A stretch of 64,000 nucleotides of DNA. Origin: Glandiceps talaboti (Eukaryota > Hemichordata > Enteropneusta > Spengelidae). Below the pieces are notes generated by a model that saw nothing but the letters and a program-made list of their open reading frames with translations, was not told where the DNA came from and did no database searches. The stretch spans positions 14,684,501 to 14,748,500 of the forward strand of contig NC_135566.1 in the NCBI RefSeq assembly GCF_964340395.1, given 5' to 3'. Shown here one piece after another: positions 1 to 55,618 of the stretch. A program made the translations under genes and the position numbers. Positions within the stretch are counted from its first letter, which is position 1; the number at the start of each line of letters is the position of its first letter.

Positions 1-221
1 GATAAAAATGTCACACTTTATCAAAAAGAAAAAAGAAAGTCACAAATTAAGTACTTCTTTTATGAACTTCTGCCTGTGTAATCACTCCTTGCCTTTCTTA
101 TAGTAGTACAGTTTGGTGGCAGTCATCAAAATGAAAGAAAAAAATTCTATGTAAAATTAAAACAATAAATGAACTGATTATATAATATGTGAAGATAAGA
201 AAATGTCTATTTTCTTTCAAC

Positions 222-385
222 AAGCTAGCAGGCACCCTGTGGACCACTACTTTTTGAAGAAAATGATAGCAGGCAGCCTAATTTCTCAAAAACCAGATAG
301 TGGACCCTCTAGTTTCTGGGGGGAAAAGATAGCAGGCACCCTAGTTACTCAAAAACAAAATTGTGGACCCTCTAGTTTTGTTTAG
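222..385. repeat. 63-bp tandem repeat, about 2.5 copies
   Basis: GATAGCAGGCA(C/G)CCTA.. and TGGACCCTCTAGTTT recur about every 63 bases. An open frame here is only a by-product, since 63 is a multiple of three. It lies in or just beyond the 3' UTR of the receptor gene. Confidence 0.7.
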
Positions 386-522
386 TTTTGGAAAGGACTG
401 AAAGTTGTGATTATTTAGAATTACATTCACTGTTGCTACAGTTACAAGTGTGACCTAAATTTGACCTTCATTTGTAGTGGACAGTAAAATTTGGGGAAAA
501 GTTAAAGAATGCAAACAGTGTT

Positions 523-528
523 TTTAAT
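523..528 (-). terminator. Possible polyadenylation signal ATTAAA
   Basis: Minus-strand ATTAAA lies about 72 bases after the stop codon. I see no AATAAA in 1-600 on this strand, so this variant is the nearest candidate. In AT-rich DNA chance occurrence is likely; the real 3' end may lie outside the window. Confidence 0.2.
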
Positions 529-599
529 ATAAATTGTCAGTTGAAGTTCAAGGTTACTTTTTGAGACAAGAAAAAAAATGTTCTTCATTCAAATGTAAA

Positions 600-44253
<43,654 letters not shown>

Positions 44254-45261
44254 GCCTATATGCAGCGTCAGACGTCCATTCATCCAGCAATCAAAACAAA
44301 GTTCTCGCCACCAAATTATAGCGTCGGTGGTTTGGTTAACGGTGTTGATATTTCCCGCGGAATTTGTTACGCGTATATTTTGAGAATAATTTTCTTTAAC
44401 CTCACTCGACTTCCTAATCTGGGAAAGCGACAATTTGTTGTTTTCCGCAATACACCACTGGTCGTAAAGTCAGTGTTGTAGCTGTAAACAAACGAGTGCC
44501 AGTCTGTGTCTTCGCGATCCGTCCGTCTTCTGTTGTGGTTTTATGTACCGAGTGAAAGCAGTCTGCTCGATCGGATTGGGTCGTCTCCATTCATTGTTCA
44601 CAACAGTACGGAGGGACAAGTTTATATTGGAGAAGTTTTACTTTGTAGAACTTTCTCCATTGACTAGGTTGATACGTAAAAGGTATCACACTTATTATTT
44701 ATTAAAATATGCATGAGAAAAGGGGAATTATTGTTTTCGTATTTTTCAATTAAAGTTTTGGTCTCAACAGGAGCTGAACTACCCGCATCATTAATGAACT
44801 CGACCAGAAAGTAGAAGTGCGTGTTTGGTCACTCGGCTCAAGTCACTCAAGGCAAGGCATTTCAATTCAAAGCACGTACAAAAGAGAGGGCTGACAATCG
44901 AGGCTAGCCACGAGCTGCTGAAAACTTTTAGAAGCCATGGCCATGACGGTTTCAGTGTATAATAGTTTATCTAATTGTGCATTTTGTTGACGAGTGCACT
45001 TCAAGAGATTTGCAGGGTCATGAGCTTTATGGATTTAAAAAGTGTACTTGGTCATATACTCATATCCTGTTTTTTTGTGTAATTTTGATGACATCGACTT
45101 CTCGGCGATCACTGATGTGATATATTTATCTGCTTTTAACTATTCAACATCGATAAAACAAACCCAAACCTGTCTACATAGTATGTTCTTGACATCCATC
45201 GAAAATATTCGTAGAAAAACATTGTGATGTTAGGCTATTAGCTATTGTGCCTGGTGTAGTC

Positions 45262-45776
45262 TAGTCTATCAGCTAGCCCTCGGATGTTCTTCCGATAAAA
45301 TACGACACACAGCCGAACAACGCTATCGAGGATGGAACTCCGAGGTCTAGCGAATGTCATCAGGATATAAATAACTGCCAATCCGAGAACCGTATTGGCG
45401 ACAAGCACAAACAGAGGACAATAGCTAAATTTTCATGCATATTCATCTTAAGGAGGGGCTTGTAAAAATAACCACCAATGCGTTAACTAAAATGTGTGAA
45501 TGACAACGTCTACACACTCATCAAACACGATTACCATAAACCGATAAGACATAGTAATGACATAAATGTGTTTGTCAACACCTGCATGCAGAGATTGAAT
45601 ATATTAAAGTATATATATGCATATATGGCCCAACCCACCGCTTATCGTAAGATCAATGGAATGTCCGGTCTGAAAATGACATTCGCTAGACTGTTCGGGC
45701 AAGCCCTCACATGCGAACTTCGTTCGCTTATAGTTATAGCATCGAAAGAAAGCCCGAACGTCTAGCAGCAAGACTA
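45262..45776 (-). mobile_element. 516-bp foldback-type element, copy 2 (inverted)
   Basis: Reverse complement of 40864-41379 with roughly 95% identity by eye. Ends TAGTCTATCAGCTAG.. and ..CTAGCAGCAAGACTA. Its flanks do not show a clear duplication, unlike copy 1. Confidence 0.8.
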
Positions 45777-46406
45777 TCCTGTCAGCGGATAGAACAAGTT
45801 CGAATATATTATATTTCCCGTGCGTCGCCACCGTGTCAGCCAATACAATACTAGTCTAGTACAATTTAGCAAAATCCGAAGGTAAGTATATATATGTCCA
45901 TGTGCGTAAAAGTCTGTAACTTAGTATATGACATCATGCATGGATTGAATGAATGTGTGGAATATAGTAAATGGGTTGGATCACAAATGTAGGGTAAACA
46001 TGTCTATACTTTCAACAGTTAGAAGTAAAATATATGTACAAGTTCTACAATTGTGAAATAACGTGACAATTCGTCTCGGGTATAGATTAGAACATCTACA
46101 TTCATAAGTGTTACAACGCGTCATATCTCAATGTCATCCAAGCCAAAATTAGACTGGACCAGTACATGAACACTACAATGGATTATATGAGCCTTTGAGG
46201 AGCCAGGTCACGTTGAATCGAGTACGGTTGATTTGCTCAAGTACCAAGTGAGAGAGATATAAGACAAACTGTATAGACAAACATAAACGAGATCTGAAAA
46301 GCCACGACAACAAATAAAGAAGTGTTAAAGGCCAGGGTTTCAATTCCTGGTTTTCACGTTATTGTTATCTTATCAGTGGAGCCATGAGGATTACATGGGA
46401 TATTTT

Positions 46407-46455
46407 GTTCTGGACCATAGACTCCTCCACCCACGGGGAGGGTCTATGTCTGGAC
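46407..46455. repeat. Short inverted repeat GGACCATAGACTCC..GGAGGGTCTATG
   Basis: Arms of about 17 bases around CACCCACGG; a related pair CCATAGACCTTCC..GGAGGGTCTGTG is at 53868-53897. Likely a small dispersed palindromic repeat. Confidence 0.5.
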
Positions 46456-48013
46456 CAACTTTTTCTATAGTTTTGTCAGACAACCGTATTTCACACCTGA
46501 ATAGTAATCCCTTTTCTAAGTGGGCCTTTAACAAATTGTATGTGTAGGCCTAATCTGGTGTACTGAAGAGGAACGAGGCACTCACTCGACTCAAGGAACA
46601 AAATGTAATGAAAAGTTAAGGCTACGTATAAACTTAGATGAATGCGACAACCTGTGGGATCGAATGCATTGCCTTTTCATAAGACAGACATGTACATCAT
46701 AGTAGTCTGGATACTCACTGTGGTATAAATCGTAACGTTACTGTATATATAGGAACTAGACTAACATTATATATACTCGACGCGATAATAGAAAAGTGGA
46801 GGGGATCCCGTATATATTACGGTTCCATCTACGCGGAACAGTTCAAAGTTCATGTATCGACACCTTTGTTTGATAGTTACGAATAACCTTTATTAGCTGA
46901 TACCAGGGCCTATACGGATTTTTTTACCATTGAACTGACTTTTAGTAGCGACCACCATGCCACCAGGAGTCATTACATGTTTATCAACTATTGCATAAGT
47001 AATGACGCATGTTTCTTTGCAAACCTATACAAACAGAGTCTGTGTGGCGATGACGAGGCAAATATACGTATAGAATGCAAATGAACAACTTGTCGACAAC
47101 TATTGAAAGAAAAGGTTGTGTTGATTCTTGTTCTTGGTTAAAAGTCATCACACAGTGTAATAGTCTAGACAGGCATGTGATATAGGTGAGCGCCCTGCAG
47201 TGGCATCATTACTTTGCTCTTGCCGCACAAGGCGTTTTGAGCTTTCTAAATTTTTACAATGATCTACTATCGTTCTAGACTCTATCACAGTCCTCGGAGC
47301 TTCGCATAAATAGCTAAAACTTGGGTTGTTTTGTATGTATCTACTGCATAATTGTACTCGTATACTAGTATCCCAGTATCCCTGTACTGTGCGCCCTCAT
47401 CGATCACATAGGGCTAACTTTTTGTTGATGTGTTAGGCGAAGCTCGGGGTAACAGGGTGACAGGGTAAGTGATGACGTCATATATCTTTAAATATGTGAA
47501 TATTTCTGTACGTTGTCATTGTGTCTAAATGAAAGAATCTATGAAGAATTCCAGGGAAGGTTTTGTACACTATGATGGTATGAATGTTTTGGCATCCCTA
47601 TCGCACCACTGTCAGAGGAGGACATTTTCCTGACCATTTCCAATTGTTTAAAGTTCACAACGCTAAGCCTGAGAATTTCGAAAAAGTATGGTTTATTGGG
47701 TGTTAAACATAAACATATCAAATCAAATGCGACAAATGTGACAACACCTTGTGAGTTGTCTAATACATATAGAGGGCGCACTAACCTTAACGGGAACAAA
47801 GTTCACAGTACCCCACCTCTCCAAGAAGGAAGATAGTATCCTTCATGACAAATACACATTAAAAAGAAACTTTAAATTATATAGTATAACTTTAAGCGCG
47901 AAGCTACGCCGTGAAGGGGCGCCCTCACACATCGGTCAACCCCTTCCACGGTGAGGGCGGTACGACACGTCGTATCTTACACTTTACCAATCCAACAGGT
48001 AGCATGATAGCCA

Positions 48014-48095
48014 TGGATGTATATGCGATACGGATACGAGGTTCGACACGTCTTCCCTCTCCAAGACGTGTCGAACCTCGTAGCATATACATCCA
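48014..48095. repeat. Perfect hairpin, 20-bp plus 13-bp stem
   Basis: TACGAGGTTCGACACGTCTT (48035-48054) is exactly complementary to 48063-48082 across an 8-base loop. After an 8-base bulge on the left arm, TGGATGTATATGC pairs with 48083-48095. CpG-containing and unmatched elsewhere in the window. Confidence 0.85.
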
Positions 48096-48516
48096 GAGCT
48101 AGTGCCATGACAAACAGGAAAGTATTTATTAAATTCCGGTAAATGTTTCAGTAACTGATTTGCATATGGAATTGAAGCATAAAGCGGTTTTTGATTAACT
48201 GACAAATCTGACTCAGTGCTCATTAATAGTCATAAGCCTCGAAAAGTGGAGACACGGGTAGCCAACAAAATCATGGCACCCTGGGACGTAGTGTTTGTTT
48301 CTGTGTTTGTGTCTTTTTAGTGTCATGTGCATTTCAATCTTTTGAAATGTTACCGAAATTTTCATATTTTTCCAATATTTAGTTTTCAATTTTATTGCGC
48401 GTGGAATGCCAACTTCCGATGCATGTTATGCAAATGTCGATAAAGTTATATTATTATCATTATTGTATATGTAGGCCCAGATATAGAAACATCATAAATA
48501 TATATATGTGTTCAGT

Positions 48517-48568
48517 AGTTTGTTTGTTTGTTTGTTTGTTTGTTTGTTTGTTTGTTTGTTTGTTTGTT
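48517..48568. repeat. (GTTT)n microsatellite
   Basis: GTTT repeated about 13 times. A shorter GTTT run is at 49951-49973. Confidence 0.95.
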
Positions 48569-50819
48569 TTCTTGCTTACTGGTATATGTATTCTCTGTGT
48601 TTGATTTTCCCCTTCATCAATGATATAAAATCGCATAACGTTATTAGTTTAGTTTTTGAGTGAGACGTCAGTAACTCAGTAATGTCATTATTAAATACTG
48701 CCCCCTATCAATCAAGCAACAAATATGCTTTGTTTTTATTCGATCCCCTCCTTCAGATGTATCCAGACATGTTTTGTGAAAATAAATTGAAGCTAATTAC
48801 AGTACGGAGGGAGACGTCCATGATGGTGATGTAAAAGACGTATTGCGAATGTGTACGTGCATGCGTGTACGTGAACATGGCTGAGTATAAGTGTATGTGT
48901 GCGTATGTGCGCGCACACGTGTTAGGTTTGTTCTTAGCCGCTGTAAACACTCCACATCAGATCAACATACTCTAACTTGGAAAACACTGCCCTTCTATTA
49001 TATAGTATTCAAATCTCATTGCCATCAACTTACCGATGTAACCTTCTATGTCGTTACATGGTGAGCGCTGAAAGATTGTAGCACATCCGGGTCTTTAACT
49101 ATGTGAAAGCTGGCTTACCGACCACAGTACAATGTTGTAGTTGTTTATATACAATATTTATTCGAAGACATCATTCAAGAATTGCATGTGTACGTGTAAA
49201 TTTCAATGGAATGGGGAACTTGCAATCCAGACTGATCATGCTCAGACGCAAAGGACTATGGGATTATCTGTGGTTATCGCAATACCTAATCGGAGCTACC
49301 GATAAAATAAACCTCCCACCTGAGTACATGCACAATGGTCAGGGTGACTATGAATTGATTATTTGTGGTTAAAGACAATGCAGGTTTGCAAGTTCCCTAT
49401 TCGGTTTACATGTTATATCTTACAGAATTTCCATCCACACGCATCTTTTGCAGGAATAAAGTTTGATTTTGATTTACAAAACGGTCTTCTTCTTTTTAAT
49501 CTGTCATAAAATGGTCCAGGTTCATTTCAGTCAGTATCGAAAATTAAAGCACGGACCGCTACGTTACGTTACTAGTACCATTACTTTGTATGTTGAAAAC
49601 AATATAACACGCAGTGCTCGAATATATATATGTGCCATGATTATACTGGTAGTAATAATCTGCGAGTCTCGTCTCTCGAGGTAAGCTCGATCCGCCATGA
49701 AGTTTTCTTACAAACGATGTTTCCAGTCATGAGAAGCCTGAGAACGTAAAATGTGTGAAAATGCAAGATGACCAATTACTTTCTAAGCCAATATCAAAAT
49801 TATGATTGCAAGCACTTGTACTAGAAAATTAATGATTTATCTATGATCCTTATTCCTTCCTATTAATAAAATGTGTAAAAGAACACTTGCTTTCAATTGA
49901 TGTTTTGGATAAACTCACGTTTGGTTTTCTTTCCAAACTTAATTAAAACTTTTGTTTGTTTGTTTGTTTGTTTAGCAGGTTTATCACTATTATATATAAC
50001 CGTCAAATCACCCCAGCTTAGTTAGACTACAATTCATTACTGTTTTTTTTCTTCAAAATGTCTCTGCTTATATAATCAGTCGTTGACATGGAAGTATAGC
50101 ATAAAACACAACCACCGACTTGAAAATTCATAAATTTTGACCCTGTATTTCTAGTTTCACCAAACTTGATGGTAAACTATATTAAAGTTACGAATTACCG
50201 AACATACACACACTAGATGACGACAGACTGTACATTCAGGGAGTACAGAAAGTTGGACTTTTTTAGCTTTCAAGAAACGCCCTCAGTGTCTATGGTTAGT
50301 TATAATTAATGTAATTTGATGGAAATAATTAAGACTCGGAAAATAATTTCGTGTGTACAGGGCGGATTAAGGTTAGGAGTAAGCTTATGTCGAGATGTTT
50401 GCTAAAATCCGAGCACACTAGATTGCAATGTAGTGCTGTTTCTTTTGAAATAAAAAAAAAGAGAGAGAAAAAATATTAACTTGATAAAGATTGATAAATA
50501 TTCATAATTGTTGGTGTCATAAGAAAATATCGACACTTTTTATATAACAACATTAGAAGTAGAAATTACTGTAAGCTTACTGGTGTGTTCATATTTTTTC
50601 ATCTTTTTATTTTCAATATGTCAACCGTAATATTCCAATCGTGAGATATCTATGCATAATTTATGAATTGGAATTACATGTAAGTTATTTAATAGACTTC
50701 GCACAATTTATTGTAATTTGTAGGATCGATCTGTAAGTTAATCTGATAATCCGCTTCTCAATATAAAGTAAGATCAATTGATTAGGCTTAGTATAAAACT
50801 TATAAAAGTTTTAGCTCCA

Positions 50820-51600
50820 CTCCAAGAACCTCGCGATCCACGAGACCAATCTAAATCACATCATTAGTTTAAACATTAGAAATGTGGTGAATGACAAATA
50901 AAATATGTTTCGAATTTTGCAATAAGTCATCCATCGCTTTATCGCCATCGAGAGCGAAACTCGTGAGTATGCAGGATGAAGTCTTGCGTTGGAGTAAAGA
51001 ATTAACAGCTGACGTCTGCGGGAACGAGGGAAAGGAAATCGAGAAGTCAGCTCAGCGGCTGTGTATGTATAAATGAAACCGGTATAGTACACGTTCTTTG
51101 GCTTACACCGGCATTTCACACTATAATCGCAGTTGTATGGTTTGATTGGTATTAAAGGATACAGCAGCAGTTATTTGTTGGTAAGTGTTGCTCATTTTTT
51201 TGGAAAAAATGTCGTTTCATTTTCAAGTTCGTGTCGGTCACGTCACGGGGTTAGTCAGTGTCACAGTCAAAGTCGTAAAAATTCGATCGGCGCTAGTCAT
51301 GATGAGTGACCTGTCTTGAATGTTCTTTTACTTTCGTGTATTTCTGTCTCTATATAGCTCTAAATGCACGTGTTCATCTTTCTGACATTACTACATAATC
51401 AGGGTAGTTTACACATTTGAATGTTGTACCCGCTAGATCGAAAGAACTTACGGCTGTAGAGAACTGTGTGTGTGTATGTGTACGTAGTAGTATAAATCAC
51501 GTCATTGAGGAGGCTAGAACTGAACACGATGATCGTCATGTTGTACGTACGTGCGTGTGATGCGATGCATTACTATTTTCTCCCGTTCGTACACGTTTTG
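50820..51600 (+). promoter_or_regulatory. Second CpG-rich patch; possible promoter of a plus-strand gene
   Basis: CpG is frequent (CCTCGCGATCCACG, GACGTCTGCGGGAACG, GTCGGTCACGTCACGG, TTCGATCGGCGC, TACGTACGTGCG) and the patch overlaps the tentative coding exon at 50891. There is a CRE-like TCACGTCA (51240s). Direction is inferred from that exon. Confidence 0.35.
50891..51062 (+). CDS. Tentative first coding exon, unknown protein
   Basis: ATG at 50891, 57 codons plus one base, donor CTGT|GTATGT at 51063. The reading has helical, charged composition (SRAKLVSMQDEVLRWSKEL.., NEGKEIEKSAQRL) and sits in CpG-rich DNA. Phase 1 end joins the tentative exon at 54199 to give AQRLLPSIYP. No family recognised. 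Confidence 0.33.
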
Positions 51601-51620
51601 TAAATTACAGTCCATATATA

Positions 51621-51945
51621 CAGGCCCAGGACTCGAAATTAACAGTAGTCCCGTTCCCACAGACTACCAATTCTTGTCATGGGGCTACCATAATTTGCAG
51701 CTGGCAGGCATGGTAGCCCACTCGAGCTACCACTGATTACGTGATGAGGATGGAAGAAGATTTATTATGGACTGTGACATGAAAGTATTTTGATAACACA
51801 CATATTTCCAATAGAGGAACTCTGTTTTCAGTTCCGGAATATAAGACTATTGGTCACCATCGGATCCTTGGGTACCACTTTCTGAAATTGGTAGCCCACT
51901 AGGACTACCAAAGAAAGGTTAATTTCGAGCCCTGCCTGTAACATG
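51621..51945. mobile_element. TA-flanked element with CTCGAAATTAAC ends
   Basis: Left CAGGCCCAGGACTCGAAATT and right GTTAATTTCGAGCCCTGCCTG are inverted; both sit next to TA, which suggests a TA target duplication. Interior words GGTAGCCCACT and AGTAGTC/GACTACC are also inverted. No transposase frame. Confidence 0.7.
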
Positions 51946-52433
51946 TAAAATGTTCCACATTGAGTTCACTCCAAAGTGTATTACCTAATTTGTAATTTGG
52001 CTTCAACCGTTATGTAACATAATGTAAATTAAGTGGAGTTTAATACAATGTAGAATACAGACATAACAAGCTAATTATATTTATAAAAAATGAATGAATA
52101 AATAAATAAAACAATACACATGATGTGATAATATCGGCAGATATTTTGTTTTGAGAACACAGTAAAACAGAAATGACAAATTGCTTATTTTTTGTGAGCA
52201 AATAGTATACAATGATTAAAAATGCATTTTTCTTTTAAATTTGAAGTTAAATTGTCTACATGCTCATTTTTTGTAAAAAAAATTATTTTTATGTTTTTCT
52301 GTTACACACAGCTGTTGTACTACATGTAGTAATTGAATATTGAGTAGTTATATTAGTGGAGAATTTAGCAAATGAAATTGTTATGCCTGTATTGTGGAGA
52401 TACATTAAAAGTGGATGGGAACATATAGTTCTC

Positions 52434-52786
52434 AGGCCTAAAAAAAATTTGGGTTCCAGTTACCCGACCCCACCTAGTTTTTCACTGCCACACCTAAGTT
52501 TTTTTATGTATTTGAGAAAAAATAATAAAATTGTGACAAGTGTGAAGTCTCACAAGAAATAGTGGATACAGAAACTGACATCAACTTAAAAAGGGCAAAA
52601 TGAAACTTCTTCCAATCTGTAATGGCTGTACATCTGATGGGAAGAAACCAATACCACAGAGACATGGAAAATGATGGAAAACATAACTACCTGAACTAGA
52701 CACTTGTACACAAAAAAAATCTACCTTTTGGCTACCCCACTTGTTCTAAAATTGAGCGTAATCAAACCCACAATTTTTTTAGGCCT
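52434..52786. mobile_element. MITE family C, full copy
   Basis: AGGCCTAAAAAAAATTTGGG at the left; TCTAAAATTGAGCGTAATC and TTTTTTTAGGCCT at the right. Same ends as 11123-11488. Confidence 0.7.
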
Positions 52787-53528
52787 CAGCGTAAAAATCA
52801 ATTTTGCAAAGTTCTATATTTAGATAAAACTATTGATATATATCAAATATTTTTAATCCTAAAATGCAAATTTGGCATTAGCTTGTGTAAGTTGACAGAT
52901 TACAGCTGGTGTACTTTAGTGATTTTAGTTTCAGACTGGAGAGGTGGAGTTTGGTTAATGAGCAATTGTCTAAATGAACCAACCAATTGCAACTGCCTGT
53001 CAATTTGTGATGGATTACTACTGACATACATCATTTATTCTTGGGGGGGGGGGGATAGCACAGATTTCTGTGCTAGATACTAGAATAATGACTTTCCCTA
53101 TATGTGAGTGGAGATGATTGTAGTAATCGTAACACGCTGTATAGGAACTAGACCATTGATAGCGTGGCAAAAATGTCAGAATGTTGTATCTTACAGACTA
53201 CAGTTATCAGTGTAGCCTGAAAGATCCAGTCGTTGTTTCCACACATGTAATTGTAACATACATGTGTACATGTATGTATGCTGTGGCCCAGTCTGGGTAT
53301 AGCCTGTGGTTACATTAGTGGACCAATGACTAGACAACTTTATTTATCAGTATATCTAGAGTGGAGTGAATGATGTCAAAAGTGAAGTGTTGAGGGCAGA
53401 GGTCAACATGTTCATAGTCTAGATATATGGTGATTGTATAGTTATTTATGTCTGTTATTATTACTTAGTCTGTTTACAGCTGAGGACAACCTTAGCAATA
53501 CTGTCCTTTTCATCAGCTGTCCTTACTG

Positions 53529-53530
<2 letters not shown>

Positions 53531-53606
<76 letters not shown>
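53531..53606. repeat. (CA)n-(GT)n palindromic microsatellite
   Basis: (CA)21 at 53531-53572 passes directly into (GT)17, so the tract is an inverted repeat with about 34-base arms and almost no loop. Confidence 0.95.
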
Positions 53607-53608
<2 letters not shown>

Positions 53609-54198
53609 AACTCATGTATGTACCCATGTACAGATGTACATCTACAATGTAGTGTGTATGTATCACATGTTATAGATTTATGTTCATGTAACTATGAATT
53701 AATGAATACAAGAATTTACTTTCACAGTCAGTATTTAAATGATAAAGTTTGATATAATGTCTATGTGTTTTAGTTATATAGTAAACTACATGTAAACTAA
53801 ACAGAAAGTAGATATCTCTTAGTGTTAATGTGATAGTTCATGCAGAAAGTTGAATACAAACATGCAACCATAGACCTTCCACCAAGGAGGGTCTGTGATA
53901 CAACTAACCATAACATAGCCTTGGTTAGAAAGACATCATGCTGAGTTGGCTGCATAAACATGCTGTAACTTATCAAATTAGTCTTACTCTGTGGTGAGGC
54001 ATAGAGTATCAAAATAACATTGAATAGTACTTGCTGTGTATCCAGTACGAAAGGTCAGATTAATGTCATTGCTTGTTATTTTATAGCAATGTATCTTATC
54101 ATATGAGTGTGTGACTGGCCTTGTGTCCTTATGATTACAGACAGTAATAGCACATATAATAGTCAAATGTTTTCTGAGTGTTTTCTATTCTCGTATAG

Positions 54199-54246
54199 TG
54201 CCATCAATATATCCTCGTAATGAAACAGTATATGAGGGTCAAGATA
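54199..54246 (+). CDS. Tentative 48-base exon, unknown protein
   Basis: Acceptor TCTATTCTCGTATAG and donor ATA|GTAAGTACT are both good. It encodes PSIYPRNETVYEGQD in the phase left by the 50891 exon, and leaves one base that the 58456 exon completes. Small size makes chance possible. Confidence 0.3.
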
Positions 54247-54735
54247 GTAAGTACTATATTAGTCTGAGGCTGTGTGGTTTTTAGTAACTGGTACAGTGTG
54301 GGAATTGAGTACACTTCAAGGAAGGATTATTGAAAAAATGAAAACAATCTAAGGCGATGTCAAAATGGTTAGTTTGTCATAACAACAAGATAGTTTATTG
54401 TCATTTGTCAGATACTTTTAGAGATTACTCCCCAATATTTTTTCTTCCTCAGCCATGGAAAATATGAGTAACCTAAGGAGGACTGTCACTACGAAAGTCA
54501 ATTAATGTACAAGATATCAAAATTGTAATGACTATTGTAAGTTAAGTCACATCACAGAAAACAAAGCAGAAAAGTTGGGAAAATTTGATAGCCTCTCAAC
54601 TCCTGCTGTCTCTGTTGAATTTATTAGTATTTACAATAACTTTGACCATCTGTAGAGACGTGTCCTCAAAGGTTAAAAAAAGCCCTGTGACAGAAAGCAG
54701 AAGTTGTTAGATCAGAGTTACATACATACATACAA

Positions 54736-55114
54736 CTGCCGACATCAGACCATGGATGAACAGAACATGTTACAAACACCTGGAAGGTAAACAACTGAAT
54801 TGGATTAATAACACTTGGCACAGCATGTTGGAAGTACAGAGACTTGTATTACATTCCATCATTTGATAAGAACAGTTTTATGGCCACTTTTATGATAGTT
54901 CATGTTCATGAACAAATTTCCAGTTCACCTGGCATTTCATGTACACATAAAGAAGCCATAAAAATGTTCTTATCAAACCATGGTGTGTAATAGTACAAGT
55001 CTCTGTACGCCCAACATGCTGAGCCAAGTGTTATTAATCCAATTCAATTGTTTATGTTCCCTGTTTGTAACAGGTTCTGTTTGTCCACGGTCTGAGGTCT
55101 ACAGTTGTAATAGC
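54736..55114. mobile_element. Long foldback MITE, copy 2
   Basis: TACAACTGCCGACATCAGAC to CTACAGTTGTA; arms and interior match 19227-19594 closely, including AACAACTGAATTGGATTAAT. Both inverted ends are better preserved here. Confidence 0.82.
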
Positions 55115-55487
55115 TTCCATCAGCAGTTGTACCACTGAGAATGTAAAAGATAATACAGTGCGAGTTATTTGAACTTTCTGACTTTTTATTTATAGTATAG
55201 TTTTTGTTTCACACGAAAAACAAATTTATCACATTCTTAATCGTCACAGGGTACTGCCAGTGCGGTGACCCTACATACAAACATGACATTAAAAGCATGA
55301 TTTAAACATGACTTGATATTGAGAGGGTTGTGTCTCTTGACATGTCTGAGAATGAATCAGATCATAACAAGTATCATGAACACTGTTAATGTCTTGTCAT
55401 GTGAATATCGTGGCCTTTGGAATTTGACAATCACTGATTTTATCTGCTGCAGAGTGAGTTTGTGAAAAAGTGGACAATGTTTGGTGT

Positions 55488-55618
55488 AAGGTCTTTTCTT
55501 TAGCAAGCTGAGACGTACCCAATGTATTGTTATATGATTGGTGTTGGATCTTTTCTTTAGCAAACTGAGAACGTACGCAATGTATTGTTATATATGTTTG
55601 GTTGAGTAAATTGAAAGA
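55488..55618. repeat. ~64-bp tandem duplication
   Basis: TCTTTTCTTTAGCAAGCTGAG..CAATGTATTGTTATAT occurs twice in succession. Confidence 0.75.

Larger units (their letters stand above)
45777..50840. other. Intergenic: no convincing gene
   Basis: AT-rich DNA between two candidate promoters. It holds a short inverted repeat (46407-46455), GCGCCCTC words (47185, 47390, 47770), a hairpin (48014-48095), a (GTTT)n run (48517-48568), a possible retroelement 3' end AATAAAGTTTGATTTTG (49455), and an unrecognised plus frame at 49103-49372 (RLIMLRRKGLWDYLW..). None is supported as a gene. Confidence 0.5.
51063..54198. other. Possible intron: no exon seen
   Basis: Holds the TA-flanked element at 51621-51945, MITE family C at 52434-52786, a 9-base poly-G (53044) and the CA/TG palindrome at 53531. 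No splice-bounded frame stands out. Confidence 0.4.
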
